DNA of 64,000 nucleotides, taken from Thermohalobaculum sp039513195. GTDB lineage: Bacteria > Pseudomonadota > Alphaproteobacteria > Rhodobacterales > Rhodobacteraceae. The DNA lies in NCBI GenBank assembly GCA_039513195.1, contig JBCCRM010000004.1, positions 141,153 through 205,152 on the forward strand, given 5' to 3'. The notes under the pieces were generated by a model. The model made no database searches. It was given only the letters and a program-made list of their open reading frames with translations, and was not told the DNA's origin. Below are positions 25,472-35,259 of this stretch, one piece after another. The position numbers were made by a program, and so were the translations under genes. Each line of letters starts with the position of its first letter. The stretch's first letter is position 1.

Positions 25472-26542
25472 ATGCAACCGACTGCGCAGGAAGTCCAGAC
25501 GACCGTGAGCCTCGCCCAGTCCTATGAAAAGGCTAAGGCCGCCGATCCCGGTGCACGGTCCCGAGACATCGCTGACCGCCTCGGCGTGACAGAGGGTATG
25601 TTGGCCGATGCGCGCATCGGCCCGACTGTCAAGCGGCTCGCCCTGCAAGGGGCAGAGTTCGCAACGCTGCTGCGGTCGTTGCGCGCAGTGGGTCCAGTGA
25701 TGACGCTGACCCGCAACGAGGCCGCGGTTCATGAGACCACGGGCGAGATCGGCGAGGTCGAGGAATTTGGCGTCATGGGCCAGATCACCGGCGCCATCGA
25801 CTTGCGTCTGTTCTTCCGCCACTGGCATGCGGGCTATGCGGTGTCCGAGGAAACCAAATCTGGATTGCGCCACTCGATCCAAGTGTTCGACGCGGCCGGC
25901 ACGGCGGTGCTGAAAGTCTACGCAACCGGCGCGTCAGATCTCTCAACCTGGCACCGGTTGGTCGGGGAGCATACGGCGCAGAACGCCCAGATCGTCGCCT
26001 TTTCGCCTGCCGAGGCCGGGCCGGAAGACGTGCCGGACGAGGAGATCGACCGCGCCGTCCTGCGGCGTGAATGGACGGCCCTGCAGCACAGTCACGACTT
26101 TCACAGGATGCTCCGGGAACTCGGCGTGGGGCGCGAGCAGGCCCTCCGGCTCGCGGGGGAGGACCTCGCCTGGCGTGCGGATATCGGCATCGTCGAGCGC
26201 GTGTTGCAAGGCGCAGCAAAGGGCGCAGTGCCGATCATGTGTTTTGTCGGGAACCCGGGATGCCTGCAAATCTATGCCGGCCCGGTGCAGCAGATCTCCG
26301 TCATGGGACCTTGGCTCAATGTCCTCGACCCAGGCTTCAACCTACATCTGCGCACAGACCGGGTAGCGAGCGCTTGGGTCGTTCTGAAACCGACCCAAAT
26401 GCGCGGACGGATTACATCGATCGAACTCTTCGACAGCAGGAGCACCATGATTTGCCAAATCTTCGGCGACCGGCCACCCGGGGAGGGAGAGAGGGAGAGT
26501 TGGCGCAGCCTCGTCGCCGATACCTCGATAGGTGCGGCATGA
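25472..26542 (+). CDS. hmuS: Haem-degrading/haem chaperone protein HmuS
   Basis: 356-residue cytoplasmic protein with the duplicated HemS/ChuS fold. Features include the DIADRLGVTEGMLADARIG segment, LTRNEAAVHETTGEIGEVE, HWHAGYAVSEETKSGLRHS in repeat one, and LQIYAGPVQQISVMGPWLNV with FNLHLRTDRVASAWVVLKPT in repeat two. It releases or stores iron from haem entering via HmuTUV. The stop overlaps hmuT by four bases. Confidence 0.93.
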   Translation: MQPTAQEVQTTVSLAQSYEKAKAADPGARSRDIADRLGVTEGMLADARIGPTVKRLALQGAEFATLLRSLRAVGPVMTLTRNEAAVHETTGEIGEVEEFGVMGQITGAIDLRLFFRHWHAGYAVSEETKSGLRHSIQVFDAAGTAVLKVYATGASDLSTWHRLVGEHTAQNAQIVAFSPAEAGPEDVPDEEIDRAVLRREWTALQHSHDFHRMLRELGVGREQALRLAGEDLAWRADIGIVERVLQGAAKGAVPIMCFVGNPGCLQIYAGPVQQISVMGPWLNVLDPGFNLHLRTDRVASAWVVLKPTQMRGRITSIELFDSRSTMICQIFGDRPPGEGERESWRSLVADTSIGAA

Positions 26543-27423
26543 GACGGCGCGCCTTCCTGTCCGGCGGCGCGGTTCTGGCCATTGCCTCCGCCTTGCCGCT
26601 GGGCGTGCTTGCAAATGACATCGCGGCCGCCAAGCGCATCGTCGTGGCGGGGGGCGATCTGACCGAGATTGTCTTCGCGCTTGGGCAAGGGGACCGGGTG
26701 GTGGGCGTCGACCAGACATCGCAATTCCCGCCCGAAGTCGCGGACCTGGCACAGATCGGCTATGTCCGGCGCCTTTCCGCCGAGGGGGTGCTCTCGCTGG
26801 CGCCTGACCTGGTGATTGCGGCGGACGATGCGGGGCCCGACGTTGTCATGGAGCAACTGCAGGCGGCAGGCGTCCCGATCGCCCGGGCGCCAGAGACCAA
26901 GACCGCCGCCGAAATCGCGAACAAGATCGCTTTTGTGGGCGAGGTCTTGGGTCAGAAAGATCAGGCCGCCGCCGAGGCTGACGCCTTTTCAGCGCGGCTG
27001 GCCGAGATCACCGAGAAAACCGGCACGCTGCCGAGCCAGCCGCGGGTTCTCTTCGTGCTGAGCGTGCGAAGCGGCGCACCGCTGGTGGGCGGTTTAGACA
27101 CTGCGGCGCACGAAATGATCACGCTGGCCGGCGGTGAGAATGTCGCGGCGGACATCAATGGCTATAAGCCGATGGGGCGCGAGGCGATTTTGGCCGCCGC
27201 ACCGGATGTGGTTCTGATGATGGAGCAGCACGCCGCGCGACAAGGCGGGATCGATGCGATCCTGGCGCGCCCGGAGATTGCTCTGACCCCGGCCGGCCAG
27301 GCCAAGCGGGCAGTCACCATGGACGGGATGTTGCTGCTCGGTTTCGGCCCGCGGACGCCGGAAGCGATTGCGCAGCTTGCCCGGGCGCTGCATCCAGACA
27401 CGGCCGCCGCCGCCGGGCTCTGA
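26539..27423 (+). CDS. hmuT: Haem ABC transporter periplasmic binding protein
   Basis: 294 residues from the ATG at 26539 that overlaps the hmuS stop (ATGA). It has an Arg-rich signal peptide (MRRRAFLSGGAVLAIASALP), then the class III binding-protein fold: RIVVAGGDLTEIVFALGQGD, VGVDQTSQFPPEV, IGYVRRLSAEGVLSLAPDLV, and the second lobe starting at LAGGENVAADINGYKPMGRE. The conserved Tyr of YVRRLS fits the haem ligand of the ShuT/HmuT family. Confidence 0.93.
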   Translation: MRRRAFLSGGAVLAIASALPLGVLANDIAAAKRIVVAGGDLTEIVFALGQGDRVVGVDQTSQFPPEVADLAQIGYVRRLSAEGVLSLAPDLVIAADDAGPDVVMEQLQAAGVPIARAPETKTAAEIANKIAFVGEVLGQKDQAAAEADAFSARLAEITEKTGTLPSQPRVLFVLSVRSGAPLVGGLDTAAHEMITLAGGENVAADINGYKPMGREAILAAAPDVVLMMEQHAARQGGIDAILARPEIALTPAGQAKRAVTMDGMLLLGFGPRTPEAIAQLARALHPDTAAAAGL

Positions 27424-27427
27424 CGCG

Positions 27428-28474
27428 ATGGAGGCAGCGCTTTCCGCGCGCAGCACCCGGAAATGGACTGCGATCTCTGGGCTCGCCGCGCTGGCGATCG
27501 CCTTGGCGATAGCGGAACTGGCCCTGGGCCCGGTCCAGATCGCGCCGGACCGGGTTTTGGCCGCCCTCGTCGGGTTCGGCAATGACGTGGAAAACGCGAT
27601 CATCTGGCAGATCCGGTTGCCGCGGCTGGTGCTCGGCATGGCGGTCGGCACGGCCTTGGCGCTGTCGGGGGCGGTGCTGCAGGGCGTTCTGCGCAACCCG
27701 CTCGCCGATCCGGGTATCGTCGGCCTGACCGGTGGCGCCGCCCTCGGCGCTGTCTCCGTCATCGTCCTCGGCGGGTTGGTCGCCGGCTCACTGCCGCTAT
27801 GGCTTCGGCCTTGGCTGCTCCCCCTCGCAGCATTTCTGGGTGCAAGCCTCGTATTGGCCTTCATCTTCGCATTGTCGAGCAGACGGGGCGGCACTTCGGT
27901 TGCGACCCTGATCCTGGCCGGTGTCGCAGTCACGGCAATTGCCCAGGCGTTCATTGGCGCACTGATCTATGTCAGCGACGATGCCCAGCTGCGTGATCTC
28001 AATCTGTGGCTGTTGGGCGGTTTGGGCAGCGCTGGGTGGCCACTGGTGATCGTCGCGAGTGCGCTAACTGTCGCGACACTGCCGATTTTGCTCCAACAAG
28101 CGCGTGCGCTCGACCTCTTTCAACTCGGCGAGCGGGCGGCGTTCCATTCCGGCCTCGATGTTGAGAGGTCGAAGCGGCGGATAGGGTTGGCGGTGGCCCT
28201 TTCGGTGGGGGCCGTGACCGCGGCCGCCGGGCCAATCGGCTTTATCGGCTTGGTCGCGCCGCATCTCGCTCGCCTCGCCTTCGGGCCGCGTCACGATGTG
28301 CTGCTGCCGACCTCGATCCTGACCGGCATCAGCCTGACCCTCGCTGCGGATCTTGCCGTCCGCCTGGCGGTGCCGCCGGCGGAGCCGCCCATCGGTCTCG
28401 CGACAAACCTGATCGGCGGCCCGTTCTTCCTGTGGCTGCTGCTGCGGAAGTCCGGCCGAAGACCGCATGCTTGA
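27428..28474 (+). CDS. hmuU: Haem ABC transporter permease
   Basis: 348-residue FecCD/BtuC-family permease with about ten helices. Family motifs are visible: RLPRLVLGMAVGTALALSGA, LQGVLRNPLADPGIVGLTGG, LWLLGGLGSAGW, and GFIGLVAPHLARL. It starts four bases after the hmuT stop and its last eight bases overlap hmuV. Confidence 0.94.
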   Translation: MEAALSARSTRKWTAISGLAALAIALAIAELALGPVQIAPDRVLAALVGFGNDVENAIIWQIRLPRLVLGMAVGTALALSGAVLQGVLRNPLADPGIVGLTGGAALGAVSVIVLGGLVAGSLPLWLRPWLLPLAAFLGASLVLAFIFALSSRRGGTSVATLILAGVAVTAIAQAFIGALIYVSDDAQLRDLNLWLLGGLGSAGWPLVIVASALTVATLPILLQQARALDLFQLGERAAFHSGLDVERSKRRIGLAVALSVGAVTAAAGPIGFIGLVAPHLARLAFGPRHDVLLPTSILTGISLTLAADLAVRLAVPPAEPPIGLATNLIGGPFFLWLLLRKSGRRPHA

Positions 28475-29243
28475 GGCGCGCCATGTGTCCGTCGAGCTGA
28501 GCGGCACTATCATCCTCCGGGATGTGAGCGCGGTCTTTCGGCCCGGGCTCGTGACCGCGATCATCGGCCCTAACGGTGCCGGAAAGTCGACGCTTCTGGC
28601 CTGTCTGTCTGGGGCGCTTCGACCGGCGTCGGGTGATATCGCGATGGAGGGCGACGATCCGCACCGGCTGTCGCCCGCCATTTTGGGGATGCGGCGGGCC
28701 GTGCTGGAACAGAACCCCGCCTCGGCCGTCGCCTTCACCTTAGAGGAATTGCTCGATCTGGGGATCCCGCGAGAGGTCCCTCCGGCCGAGAGCGCCGGGA
28801 TCGTCCAGCGCGCCAAAGCCGCCCTGGGTCTGGCGCGCCTCGCCGGGCGGCCAATCGATCGCCTGTCGGGCGGCGAGCAACACAGGGCGCATATGGCGCG
28901 GGCGTTGGCGCAGCTCTGGGCCGGACAGCATCTGGGCGGGGGGCAGTGGCTGATGCTGGACGAGCCGACCGCGAGCCTGGACTTGGCCCATCAGGCCGCC
29001 GTGGTGCGCGCGGCCCGCGGTGCGGCAGCGGAGGGGGCGGGCGTGCTCGCGGTGCTGCATGACCTGACCCTGGCCGCTGCGATTGCAGACCGCGTGGTGG
29101 TCATGAACGCCGGGGCGATCGCCGCGAATGGAACGCCCGCGGAGGTGTTGTCCAGTGAGGTGCTGTCACCCGTCTATGGAATCGATCTGGTCACCCTAGA
29201 GACAGGGCGAGGCGGCCTGGCTGTGGTTCCAGACTTCGCATAG
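28467..29243 (+). CDS. hmuV: Haem ABC transporter ATPase
   Basis: 258 residues. Walker A GPNGAGKST, ABC signature LSGGEQHRAHMARAL, Walker B WLMLDEPTASLD and the switch His in VLHDLTLAAA are all present. It powers haem import through HmuU. It is the last gene of hmuRSTUV; no terminator was recognised after it. Confidence 0.94.
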   Translation: MLEARHVSVELSGTIILRDVSAVFRPGLVTAIIGPNGAGKSTLLACLSGALRPASGDIAMEGDDPHRLSPAILGMRRAVLEQNPASAVAFTLEELLDLGIPREVPPAESAGIVQRAKAALGLARLAGRPIDRLSGGEQHRAHMARALAQLWAGQHLGGGQWLMLDEPTASLDLAHQAAVVRAARGAAAEGAGVLAVLHDLTLAAAIADRVVVMNAGAIAANGTPAEVLSSEVLSPVYGIDLVTLETGRGGLAVVPDFA

Positions 29244-29595
29244 TCGATCGATTGGCGGAGCACGAGACCTTCCCAAACAATTCGAGACAGAACCGGATCA
29301 TAATCGCCGGCACTGCAAATGGGGCGGGCAGATCACGCAAAAGCGGGGCGGCGTCGCCCGCAAGAGCTGCCAGCCTGCCGACAAGGGGCGTTTAGGATCG
29401 GCGGGGGCGATACCGCGTCACCGAGCTTTGCTGTCGCGCCGGCGCCAATTCCCCGACGGCCGCAAGGCAGCCTGATCGCTCGCCGAGGTCCGGGGCAAGC
29501 TAGTGGGTTAGCGCTCGGTCCACCGGGCGGTGGCGGGAGAGACCCAGTTCAGCTACGAGATATGCCTGGCATGCATCTGGAAACGGAAGAAGCCG
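29244..29595. other. Gap between hmuV and the GntR gene
   Basis: 352 bases without a convincing gene. The only structure I see is CCACCG-GG-CGGTGG at 29520-29533, near the GntR start. It must carry the GntR promoter. Confidence 0.4.
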
Positions 29596-30282
29596 ATGGC
29601 GCGAACGAGTAAGGAGAGGCTCTACGAGGATCTGCAGCGGCGGATCCTCACGCTCGACCTCGCGCCCAACACTCATCTCGACGAGACGCGGCTCTCTGAC
29701 GAATACGGCATCTCGCGCACACCGCTGCGCGACGTGTTCCGGCAATTGGACGGAGAGGGTTACATAGAAATCCGAGAGCATCGGGGCACCTTCGTTGCGC
29801 CGATGGGTCACAAAACGATGCGCGACTTCTATCTGGCCGCGCCAATGCTCTACAGCGCTGTTGCCCGGTTGGCAGCGCGGAATGCCCGGCCGACCGACTT
29901 GGATGCGTTGCGCGATGTTCAGGCGAGTTTCCGCGAGGCCGTCGCCACTGGCGATGTCGAGGGCATGGTCTTTTGGAACGACCGTTTCCATCTCGCGATC
30001 GGTGAAATCGCTGACAATCCGTATCTGATCCCCAGCCTGCGCAGGCTGCTGATCGACCACGCCCGGATCGGACAAACCTTCTGGCGCGCGCATCCGCGCG
30101 AGGATGATGGGCGGATCGCCGCTGCCGTCGCGCACCATGACGCCTTCATCCAGGCCTTTGAGGCCCGCGACGAGGCTGCGGCCGTCCGGCTGACACGGGA
30201 ACATTGGGATCTGTCACGCAGTCATATCGAGCACTACGTCCATCCGGAGCCCCTGCCCGAGGACATGTCTCTGGACGCCTAG
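29596..30282 (+). CDS. GntR-family (FCD-type) transcriptional regulator
   Basis: 228 residues from the ATG at 29596 (MARTSKERLYEDLQRRILTL); the in-frame extension to 29530 is not conserved-looking. Winged helix-turn-helix with LAPNTHLDETRLSDEYGISR and TPLRDVFRQLDGEGYIEIRE, then an FCD ligand-binding domain with metal-site residues (FWNDRFHLAIGEIADNPYL, AHHDAFIQAFEARD). It is directly upstream of the lyase operon, whose promoter, like that of mttB, carries a double palindrome of the type bound by FCD regulators. It is therefore the likely common regulator. Confidence 0.92.
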   Translation: MARTSKERLYEDLQRRILTLDLAPNTHLDETRLSDEYGISRTPLRDVFRQLDGEGYIEIREHRGTFVAPMGHKTMRDFYLAAPMLYSAVARLAARNARPTDLDALRDVQASFREAVATGDVEGMVFWNDRFHLAIGEIADNPYLIPSLRRLLIDHARIGQTFWRAHPREDDGRIAAAVAHHDAFIQAFEARDEAAAVRLTREHWDLSRSHIEHYVHPEPLPEDMSLDA

Positions 30283-30322
30283 GCGGGACCGTTGCGTCTG
30301 GCCCTTGCAAGCTGGCCGGCAA

Positions 30323-30341
30323 TGTGCACACTGTGTATACA
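30323..30341. promoter_or_regulatory. Tandem-palindrome operator A, upstream of the DapA-fold gene
   Basis: TGTGCACA, 3 bases, TGTATACA. It ends 15 bases before the ATG at 30356. The same arrangement, TGTGCACA-N3-CGTATACA, is at 43051-43069 upstream of mttB. GTATAC cores are common in operators of GntR/FCD regulators. Confidence 0.75.
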
Positions 30342-30355
30342 GAGTTTGGCTAGCT

Positions 30356-31339
30356 ATGGAGGCGGCGTTGGATTTCGAAGGAATCTACACGCCCATCGTC
30401 ACGCCCCACGGTCCGGACGGCGCGATAGATAAGGCGACTTTTGCGAAAGTGGCAGAGCGTCTGATCGCGGCGCGCATCCACGGCATCATCGTCGCCGGTA
30501 CGACCGGCGAATACTACGCCCAATCGATGGAAGAGCGTGTCTCATTGATGCAGCACGCGATTGACGTGGTGGCGGGGCGTCTGCCCGTCGTCGTCGGCAC
30601 CGGCGCCATGCGGACGGAAGATGCTGTCGCGCTCGCCTGCTCGGCGAAAGAAGCCGGCGCAGATGCGATCCTGATCGGCACACCGCCCTATGCGGTTCCC
30701 ACAGGGCGAGAGAACGCGCTCCATGCCCTGGCAGTGGACCGGGCGGTGAGCATGCCGGTCATGCTCTACAATTATCCAGGTCGGATGGCGGCCGAGATGG
30801 ACGAAGACTTTTTGGATCGCGTCGGCCGGTCGCCGAACTTCCGATCGATCAAGGAGAGTTCCGGCGACATCAATCGTGTCCATCTCCTCGCGCGGAGATA
30901 CCCGCATATCCAGCTTCTTTGCGGCATGGACGATCAGGCGCTGGAGTTCTTCGCCTGGGGTGCTCGCGGTTGGGTTTGCGCGGGCTCCAACTTCGCGCCC
31001 GAGGCACATCTTGCGCTCTGGCGCGCTTGCGTTGTCGAGGGCGACTTCGTGAAAGGCAGGCGCATCATGTCTGCGATGCTGCCGCTGATGGGGGTGCTGG
31101 AGCAGGGCGGCAAGTTCGTGCAATGCATCCGCCATGGGATGACCTTGCGCGGTCTACCGGTGGGTCCGGTACGCCGACCGCTGCGCGATCTCGATAAGGA
31201 CGAAAAGCGTGACCTGAAAGAAGTCGTCGAGGTCATGGACCGAGCGATTGCCGCGATCGAGGCCGGGGGCGAGGACCCCTCCGCCGCGCCGCGCCCGGCA
31301 CCCGAGCTGGTCGCCGCACCCCTGCGCCAGCGCGCCTGA
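30356..31339 (+). CDS. DapA/DHDPS-family class I aldolase or lyase
   Basis: 327-residue (beta/alpha)8 enzyme that forms a Schiff base with an oxo-acid. The active-site Lys166 is in FRSIKESSGD, Tyr138 in VMLYNYPGR, and the carboxylate loop is GTTGEYYAQS. It is longer than typical DapA and lies in a catabolic operon, so it is not lysine synthesis. It could be an aldolase or a deaminating enzyme like the one of hydroxyproline breakdown, which also works with an aldehyde dehydrogenase and an FAD oxidase. The start is set by the ATG behind operator A; the in-frame start at 30305 would place the operator inside the gene. Confidence 0.88.
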   Translation: MEAALDFEGIYTPIVTPHGPDGAIDKATFAKVAERLIAARIHGIIVAGTTGEYYAQSMEERVSLMQHAIDVVAGRLPVVVGTGAMRTEDAVALACSAKEAGADAILIGTPPYAVPTGRENALHALAVDRAVSMPVMLYNYPGRMAAEMDEDFLDRVGRSPNFRSIKESSGDINRVHLLARRYPHIQLLCGMDDQALEFFAWGARGWVCAGSNFAPEAHLALWRACVVEGDFVKGRRIMSAMLPLMGVLEQGGKFVQCIRHGMTLRGLPVGPVRRPLRDLDKDEKRDLKEVVEVMDRAIAAIEAGGEDPSAAPRPAPELVAAPLRQRA

Positions 31340-31357
31340 CCGCGAGGATCACAACAG

Positions 31358-32875
31358 ATGTCGGACTTGATGACCCGCGACGAGTACGCCGCCCTCGCCA
31401 GCGATTTGGAGATGCCGCGCACCGCCTTTGTGGACGGTGCCTTTCGACCGGCGGTGTCCGGGCAAACCATACCGACAGTCAACCCGGCCACGGGGGAGAG
31501 CATTGCGGAGGTCTCGGCCTGCGGCGAAGCCGATGTCGACTTCGCGGTCGGGCAGGCGCGCCAAGCCTTCGGGAATGGCTCCTGGTCCCGGATGCATCCG
31601 GCGGAGCGCAAGCGCACGCTGATCTATCTGGCCAAGTTGATGGAACGGGACCGTCACAATCTGGCGGTGATGGAGAGCATCGACAGCGGAAAGCCGATCC
31701 GCGACTGCGCCGAGATAGACGTTCCGGAAGCGATCAACTGCTTGAAATGGCACGCCGAGGCGGCCGACAAGATCTATGACCGCACAGCGCCCGTCGGCGA
31801 TGACGCAGTGGCGATGCTGGTGCGTGAGCCGATCGGTGTCGTCGGCTTGGTGCTGCCCTGGAATTTCCCGCTGCTGATGCTGGCGTGGAAGCTTGGCCCG
31901 GCGCTTGCCTGCGGCTGTTCCGTCATCGTGAAACCAGCAGAACAAACGCCGCTCACCGCGCTGAAGGTGGCGGAGCTCGCACAGCGGGCGGGTCTTCCCC
32001 GCGGCGTTCTGTCGGTGCTGCCGGGCGACGGCCCTTCGGTCGGTCAGCCGCTCGGGACGCACCCGGATGTCGATATGGTCGCTTTCACGGGGTCGACCGA
32101 AACGGGGCGGCGGTTCCTGCGCTATGCGGCGGACTCGAACCTGAAGAAAATCAGCCTCGAATGCGGCGGTAAGAACCCTGCGATCGTTCTGGAAGACGCC
32201 GAGGACCTGGATGTTGTAGCAGGTCATATCGTCAATGCGGCGTTCTGGAACATGGGCGAGAACTGCTCGGCCACATCGCGCTTGATCGTGCAGGACGCAG
32301 TGAAGGCTCCGCTGCTCGACCGGATCCGGGCGCGTCTTCGCGATTGGCGCACGGGCGACCCGTTGGATCCCGCTAACCACTTAGGGGCGCTGGTCGATGC
32401 GGACCACCTGACGAAAGTTACGGGTTGGATTGCGCGCGGGCGCGAAACGGCCGAGGTGCTCGCCGGCGGCGCGGTCGAGGGGCCATTCATCGCACCGACG
32501 CTTTTCGACGGAGTGGCGCCGCGAGATCCCTTGGCGCGCGAGGAGATCTTCGGACCGGTACTTTCGATTATCACCGTCGCGAGCGCAGAGGAGGCGGTCG
32601 CCGTCGCGAACGACACCCCGTACGGGCTCGCCGCGAGCGTCTTCACCGCCCACGCGAAACGGGGTATCCGCGCCGCCCGCGCCATTCGGGCAGGCACCGT
32701 CACCGTCAACTGCTATGGCGAGGGCGACGCGACCACACCTTTCGGGGGCTACGGCCTCTCGGGCTTCTGGGGGCGCGACAAGGGGCTCGATGCGCATGAT
32801 CAGTACACGGAGACCAAGACCATCTGGGTCGACCTCTCCGACCCCGCCCAAAACGAGGCCGTGGACGGCATATGA
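31358..32875 (+). CDS. NAD(P)-dependent aldehyde dehydrogenase
   Basis: 505 residues with a complete ALDH fold. Lys192 (VIVKPAEQTP), Glu268 (SLECGGKNP), catalytic Cys303 (NMGENCSATSR), the NAD-binding VAFTGSTETGRR, and EEIFGPVLSI are all in place. It oxidises an aldehyde, probably a semialdehyde produced by the neighbouring lyase or oxidase. Its stop overlaps the oxidase start by four bases. Betaine-aldehyde, gamma-aminobutyraldehyde-like and oxoglutarate-semialdehyde types are the closest by motif; the substrate cannot be fixed. Confidence 0.93.
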   Translation: MSDLMTRDEYAALASDLEMPRTAFVDGAFRPAVSGQTIPTVNPATGESIAEVSACGEADVDFAVGQARQAFGNGSWSRMHPAERKRTLIYLAKLMERDRHNLAVMESIDSGKPIRDCAEIDVPEAINCLKWHAEAADKIYDRTAPVGDDAVAMLVREPIGVVGLVLPWNFPLLMLAWKLGPALACGCSVIVKPAEQTPLTALKVAELAQRAGLPRGVLSVLPGDGPSVGQPLGTHPDVDMVAFTGSTETGRRFLRYAADSNLKKISLECGGKNPAIVLEDAEDLDVVAGHIVNAAFWNMGENCSATSRLIVQDAVKAPLLDRIRARLRDWRTGDPLDPANHLGALVDADHLTKVTGWIARGRETAEVLAGGAVEGPFIAPTLFDGVAPRDPLAREEIFGPVLSIITVASAEEAVAVANDTPYGLAASVFTAHAKRGIRAARAIRAGTVTVNCYGEGDATTPFGGYGLSGFWGRDKGLDAHDQYTETKTIWVDLSDPAQNEAVDGI

Positions 32876-34290
32876 CGTCGGCTGACCCCGCCGCCGATCC
32901 GATCTACGGCGACCGAACTGCATCGTCGAGCGCTGAGGACGAACTGCCCGGCGTCGTCCGCCTTGTGCAGCGACTGCCACGCGATAGCGGCGTTTGCGGT
33001 TGGAACGCACTTCTGCCTGCCCCTGGGCCTGCGCGGATGTTGGAGGACGACATCACCGCCGACTGGGTTGTGATCGGGGCGGGCTGGGCCGGCCTTGCGG
33101 CCGCGCGGCGCCTGACCCAGCTTGCCGGAGGGGACCGCATCGTCATCCTTGAAGCAGGGCGCATCGGCGAAGGGCCGGCCGGGCGGAATTCCGGCTTCAT
33201 GATCGACCTGCCGCACAAGCTGCAGTCGAACAACTATGCCGGGCAGGTCGACGCCGACCGGCGCCAAACGCTGCTAAACCGCGCCGCCATCGCCTTCGCG
33301 GCAGAGGCGGCGGAGGAATACGGCCTCGATGCAGAGGCCTTTGCCCGGACCGGCAAAATCAATGCCGCCGCAACCCGACGAGGTATGGCGCAGAACCAAG
33401 CCTATGCCGCTCATCTCGCAAGCCTTTCCGAGCCGCACAAGCTGCTGGATGCCGGCGCGATGCAGGGGATCACTGGCTCGAGCTACTACCGAAGCGGGCT
33501 CTATACCCCCGGGACGGCACTGGTCCAACCGGCGAAGTTCGTGAGGGGCGTCGCAAAAGGCCTGGCGGGAAAGGTCTCCCTCTATGAGACGACGCCGGCG
33601 ACCGAGATCGCGCGGCGTGGGCGGGACTGGCGTCTCGCAACGCCAAAGGGTTCGGTCGCCGCGCCGCGCGTGATCCTTGCGGTGAACGGCCATTTGGAGA
33701 GCTTCGGCTACATGGCGCGTCGGCTCGTGCACATCCATCTTTACGCCTCGATGACCCGGGCGCTGACCGAGAGCGAGAAGAGGGCCCTTGGCGGCGAGCC
33801 GCGCTGGGGCCTGACGCCAGCCGACCCTGCCGGCAGCACGGTGCGCCGAATCGAAAGCAAGGCCGGCACCCGGGTTATCATGCGCAACAGCATGACCTAT
33901 GACCCCGGCATGGAGACTTCTGAGGTCCGGGTCACGCGCCTCGGCCGGCGCCATGACCGAAGCCTCGCCGCCAGGTTCCCGGCGCTGGCCGGTGTCGAGA
34001 TGGACCACCGGTGGGGCGGGCGCCTTTGCCTCAGCCTCAACGACGCGCCAGTCTTCGGTGAAATCGAGGAAGGGGTGTTCTCCGCTTGCGTGCAGAATGG
34101 GCTCGGTACGACCAAAGGGACGATAGCGGGCAAGCTTGCTGCCGATCTGGCCGCGCAGGGCAATGACCCGCTGGTCGCCGAGCTTCTCGCCGAGGATCAG
34201 CCGACCCGCCTGCCGCCGAAACCTCTATCGACCCTCGGCGCTGTCGCGACAATGCGCTGGCGGCAGTGGTGGGCCGGACGCGAAGTTTAA
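32872..34290 (+). CDS. FAD-dependent amine/amino-acid oxidoreductase (DAO family)
   Basis: 472 residues. After an extra N-terminal segment of about 55 residues comes the dinucleotide fold VVIGAGWAGLAAARRL with the ribose-binding Glu in IVILEAGRIGEGPAGRNSG, a PuuB/DadA-like substrate domain (YRSGLYTPGTALVQPAKFVR), and the C-terminal FAD contact GLGTTKGTIAGKLAADLA. Enzymes of this type oxidise secondary amines, N-methyl amino acids or gamma-glutamyl amines. It is last in the GntR-linked operon. Convergent with coxF; the 153-base gap shows no clear terminator. Confidence 0.88.
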   Translation: MTSADPAADPIYGDRTASSSAEDELPGVVRLVQRLPRDSGVCGWNALLPAPGPARMLEDDITADWVVIGAGWAGLAAARRLTQLAGGDRIVILEAGRIGEGPAGRNSGFMIDLPHKLQSNNYAGQVDADRRQTLLNRAAIAFAAEAAEEYGLDAEAFARTGKINAAATRRGMAQNQAYAAHLASLSEPHKLLDAGAMQGITGSSYYRSGLYTPGTALVQPAKFVRGVAKGLAGKVSLYETTPATEIARRGRDWRLATPKGSVAAPRVILAVNGHLESFGYMARRLVHIHLYASMTRALTESEKRALGGEPRWGLTPADPAGSTVRRIESKAGTRVIMRNSMTYDPGMETSEVRVTRLGRRHDRSLAARFPALAGVEMDHRWGGRLCLSLNDAPVFGEIEEGVFSACVQNGLGTTKGTIAGKLAADLAAQGNDPLVAELLAEDQPTRLPPKPLSTLGAVATMRWRQWWAGREV

Positions 34291-34443
34291 CACCTGCGAG
34301 CATGGACCCGGACGACGGCGCAAAGCCAGGCACGGACAGCCCTGGATGCACCGGCGTGCTGGACTGCGCCTCGCGGAAGCGATGAGGGACGCTATACAAC
34401 CAGGCGCACGCCTCCACGCCGACGCTACGGCTTTGGCGACGCG

Positions 34444-35220
34444 TCAGACCGCCTGACTGGCTTGTCGGGTCGTTGCTGCCTCGCCCCGGGTCCGACAACG
34501 TCGAAGCGCGACGATCTCGACAAGGACCGATAGCGCGATTTCGTGAGGATCGATCGCACCGATGTCGAGGCCGGCGGGCGCCTGCACCCGCGCCAGCCGT
34601 TCAGCTGCAATGCCCTCAGCTTGGAGGCGCTGAGTCAGAGCACTGGCCTTTCGGCGCGACGCGATCATCGGGATGCGGCCTGCAGCGCTGTTGAGTGCAG
34701 CCCGCAGCGCAGCCACGTCGCCCGATCCCTGCGTTGCCACCACGACGGTGTCATCGGCGCCCGGTATCAGTGCAGCAATACCGTCGGCTGTGGCCGCTTC
34801 AGCTCGAAACCCAGCGAGGCGGGCATGGGCAATGATCGCCTCGGCGATCGGGGTGGCGCCGATGACCGCGACGAGCGGCGGCGGTCGCCAGGGCTCGATC
34901 AAAAGATCGACGGTCCCGCGCGAAGGACAACCGCTCTCGTAGAGCGCAATATCGGCGACGGCCGTCGTGTCACTGCCCTGCGGATGCACGCGGATCAGCC
35001 GCGGTTGGTCCGCGGTGATCGCCTCGGCGGCAGCATCGCAAAGCGCAGCAGTCACGCAACCGCCCCCGACATGACCGAGGATTTGACCCTCTACGGTCAC
35101 CATCGCTTTCGCTCCCGCCTTCGCCGATGTCACATCTGCGGTGCGCAGCACCGTGGCGACGGCAAAGGGACGGCCCTCGGCCCGCAATTGGGCGATGGTT
35201 TCAAACGGGTCTTTGATCAT
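34444..35220 (-). CDS. coxF: CoxF, XdhC-type accessory protein of CO dehydrogenase
   Basis: 258 residues from the ATG at 35220 (MIKDPFETIAQLRAEG). N-terminal XdhC_CoxI domain (VLRTADVTSAKAGAKAMV, then LGHVGGGCVTAALCDAA) and a C-terminal Rossmann part (PPLVAVIGATPIAEAI). XdhC proteins hold and sulfurate the molybdenum cofactor before insertion; CoxF has this role in Oligotropha. It is the last gene of coxMSLDEF. Confidence 0.85.
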   Translation of the reverse strand: MIKDPFETIAQLRAEGRPFAVATVLRTADVTSAKAGAKAMVTVEGQILGHVGGGCVTAALCDAAAEAITADQPRLIRVHPQGSDTTAVADIALYESGCPSRGTVDLLIEPWRPPPLVAVIGATPIAEAIIAHARLAGFRAEAATADGIAALIPGADDTVVVATQGSGDVAALRAALNSAAGRIPMIASRRKASALTQRLQAEGIAAERLARVQAPAGLDIGAIDPHEIALSVLVEIVALRRCRTRGEAATTRQASQAV

Positions 35221-35259
35221 CGGTCTCCTCCCGCCTTTGCCTGTTCCGTCCAAGTCAGA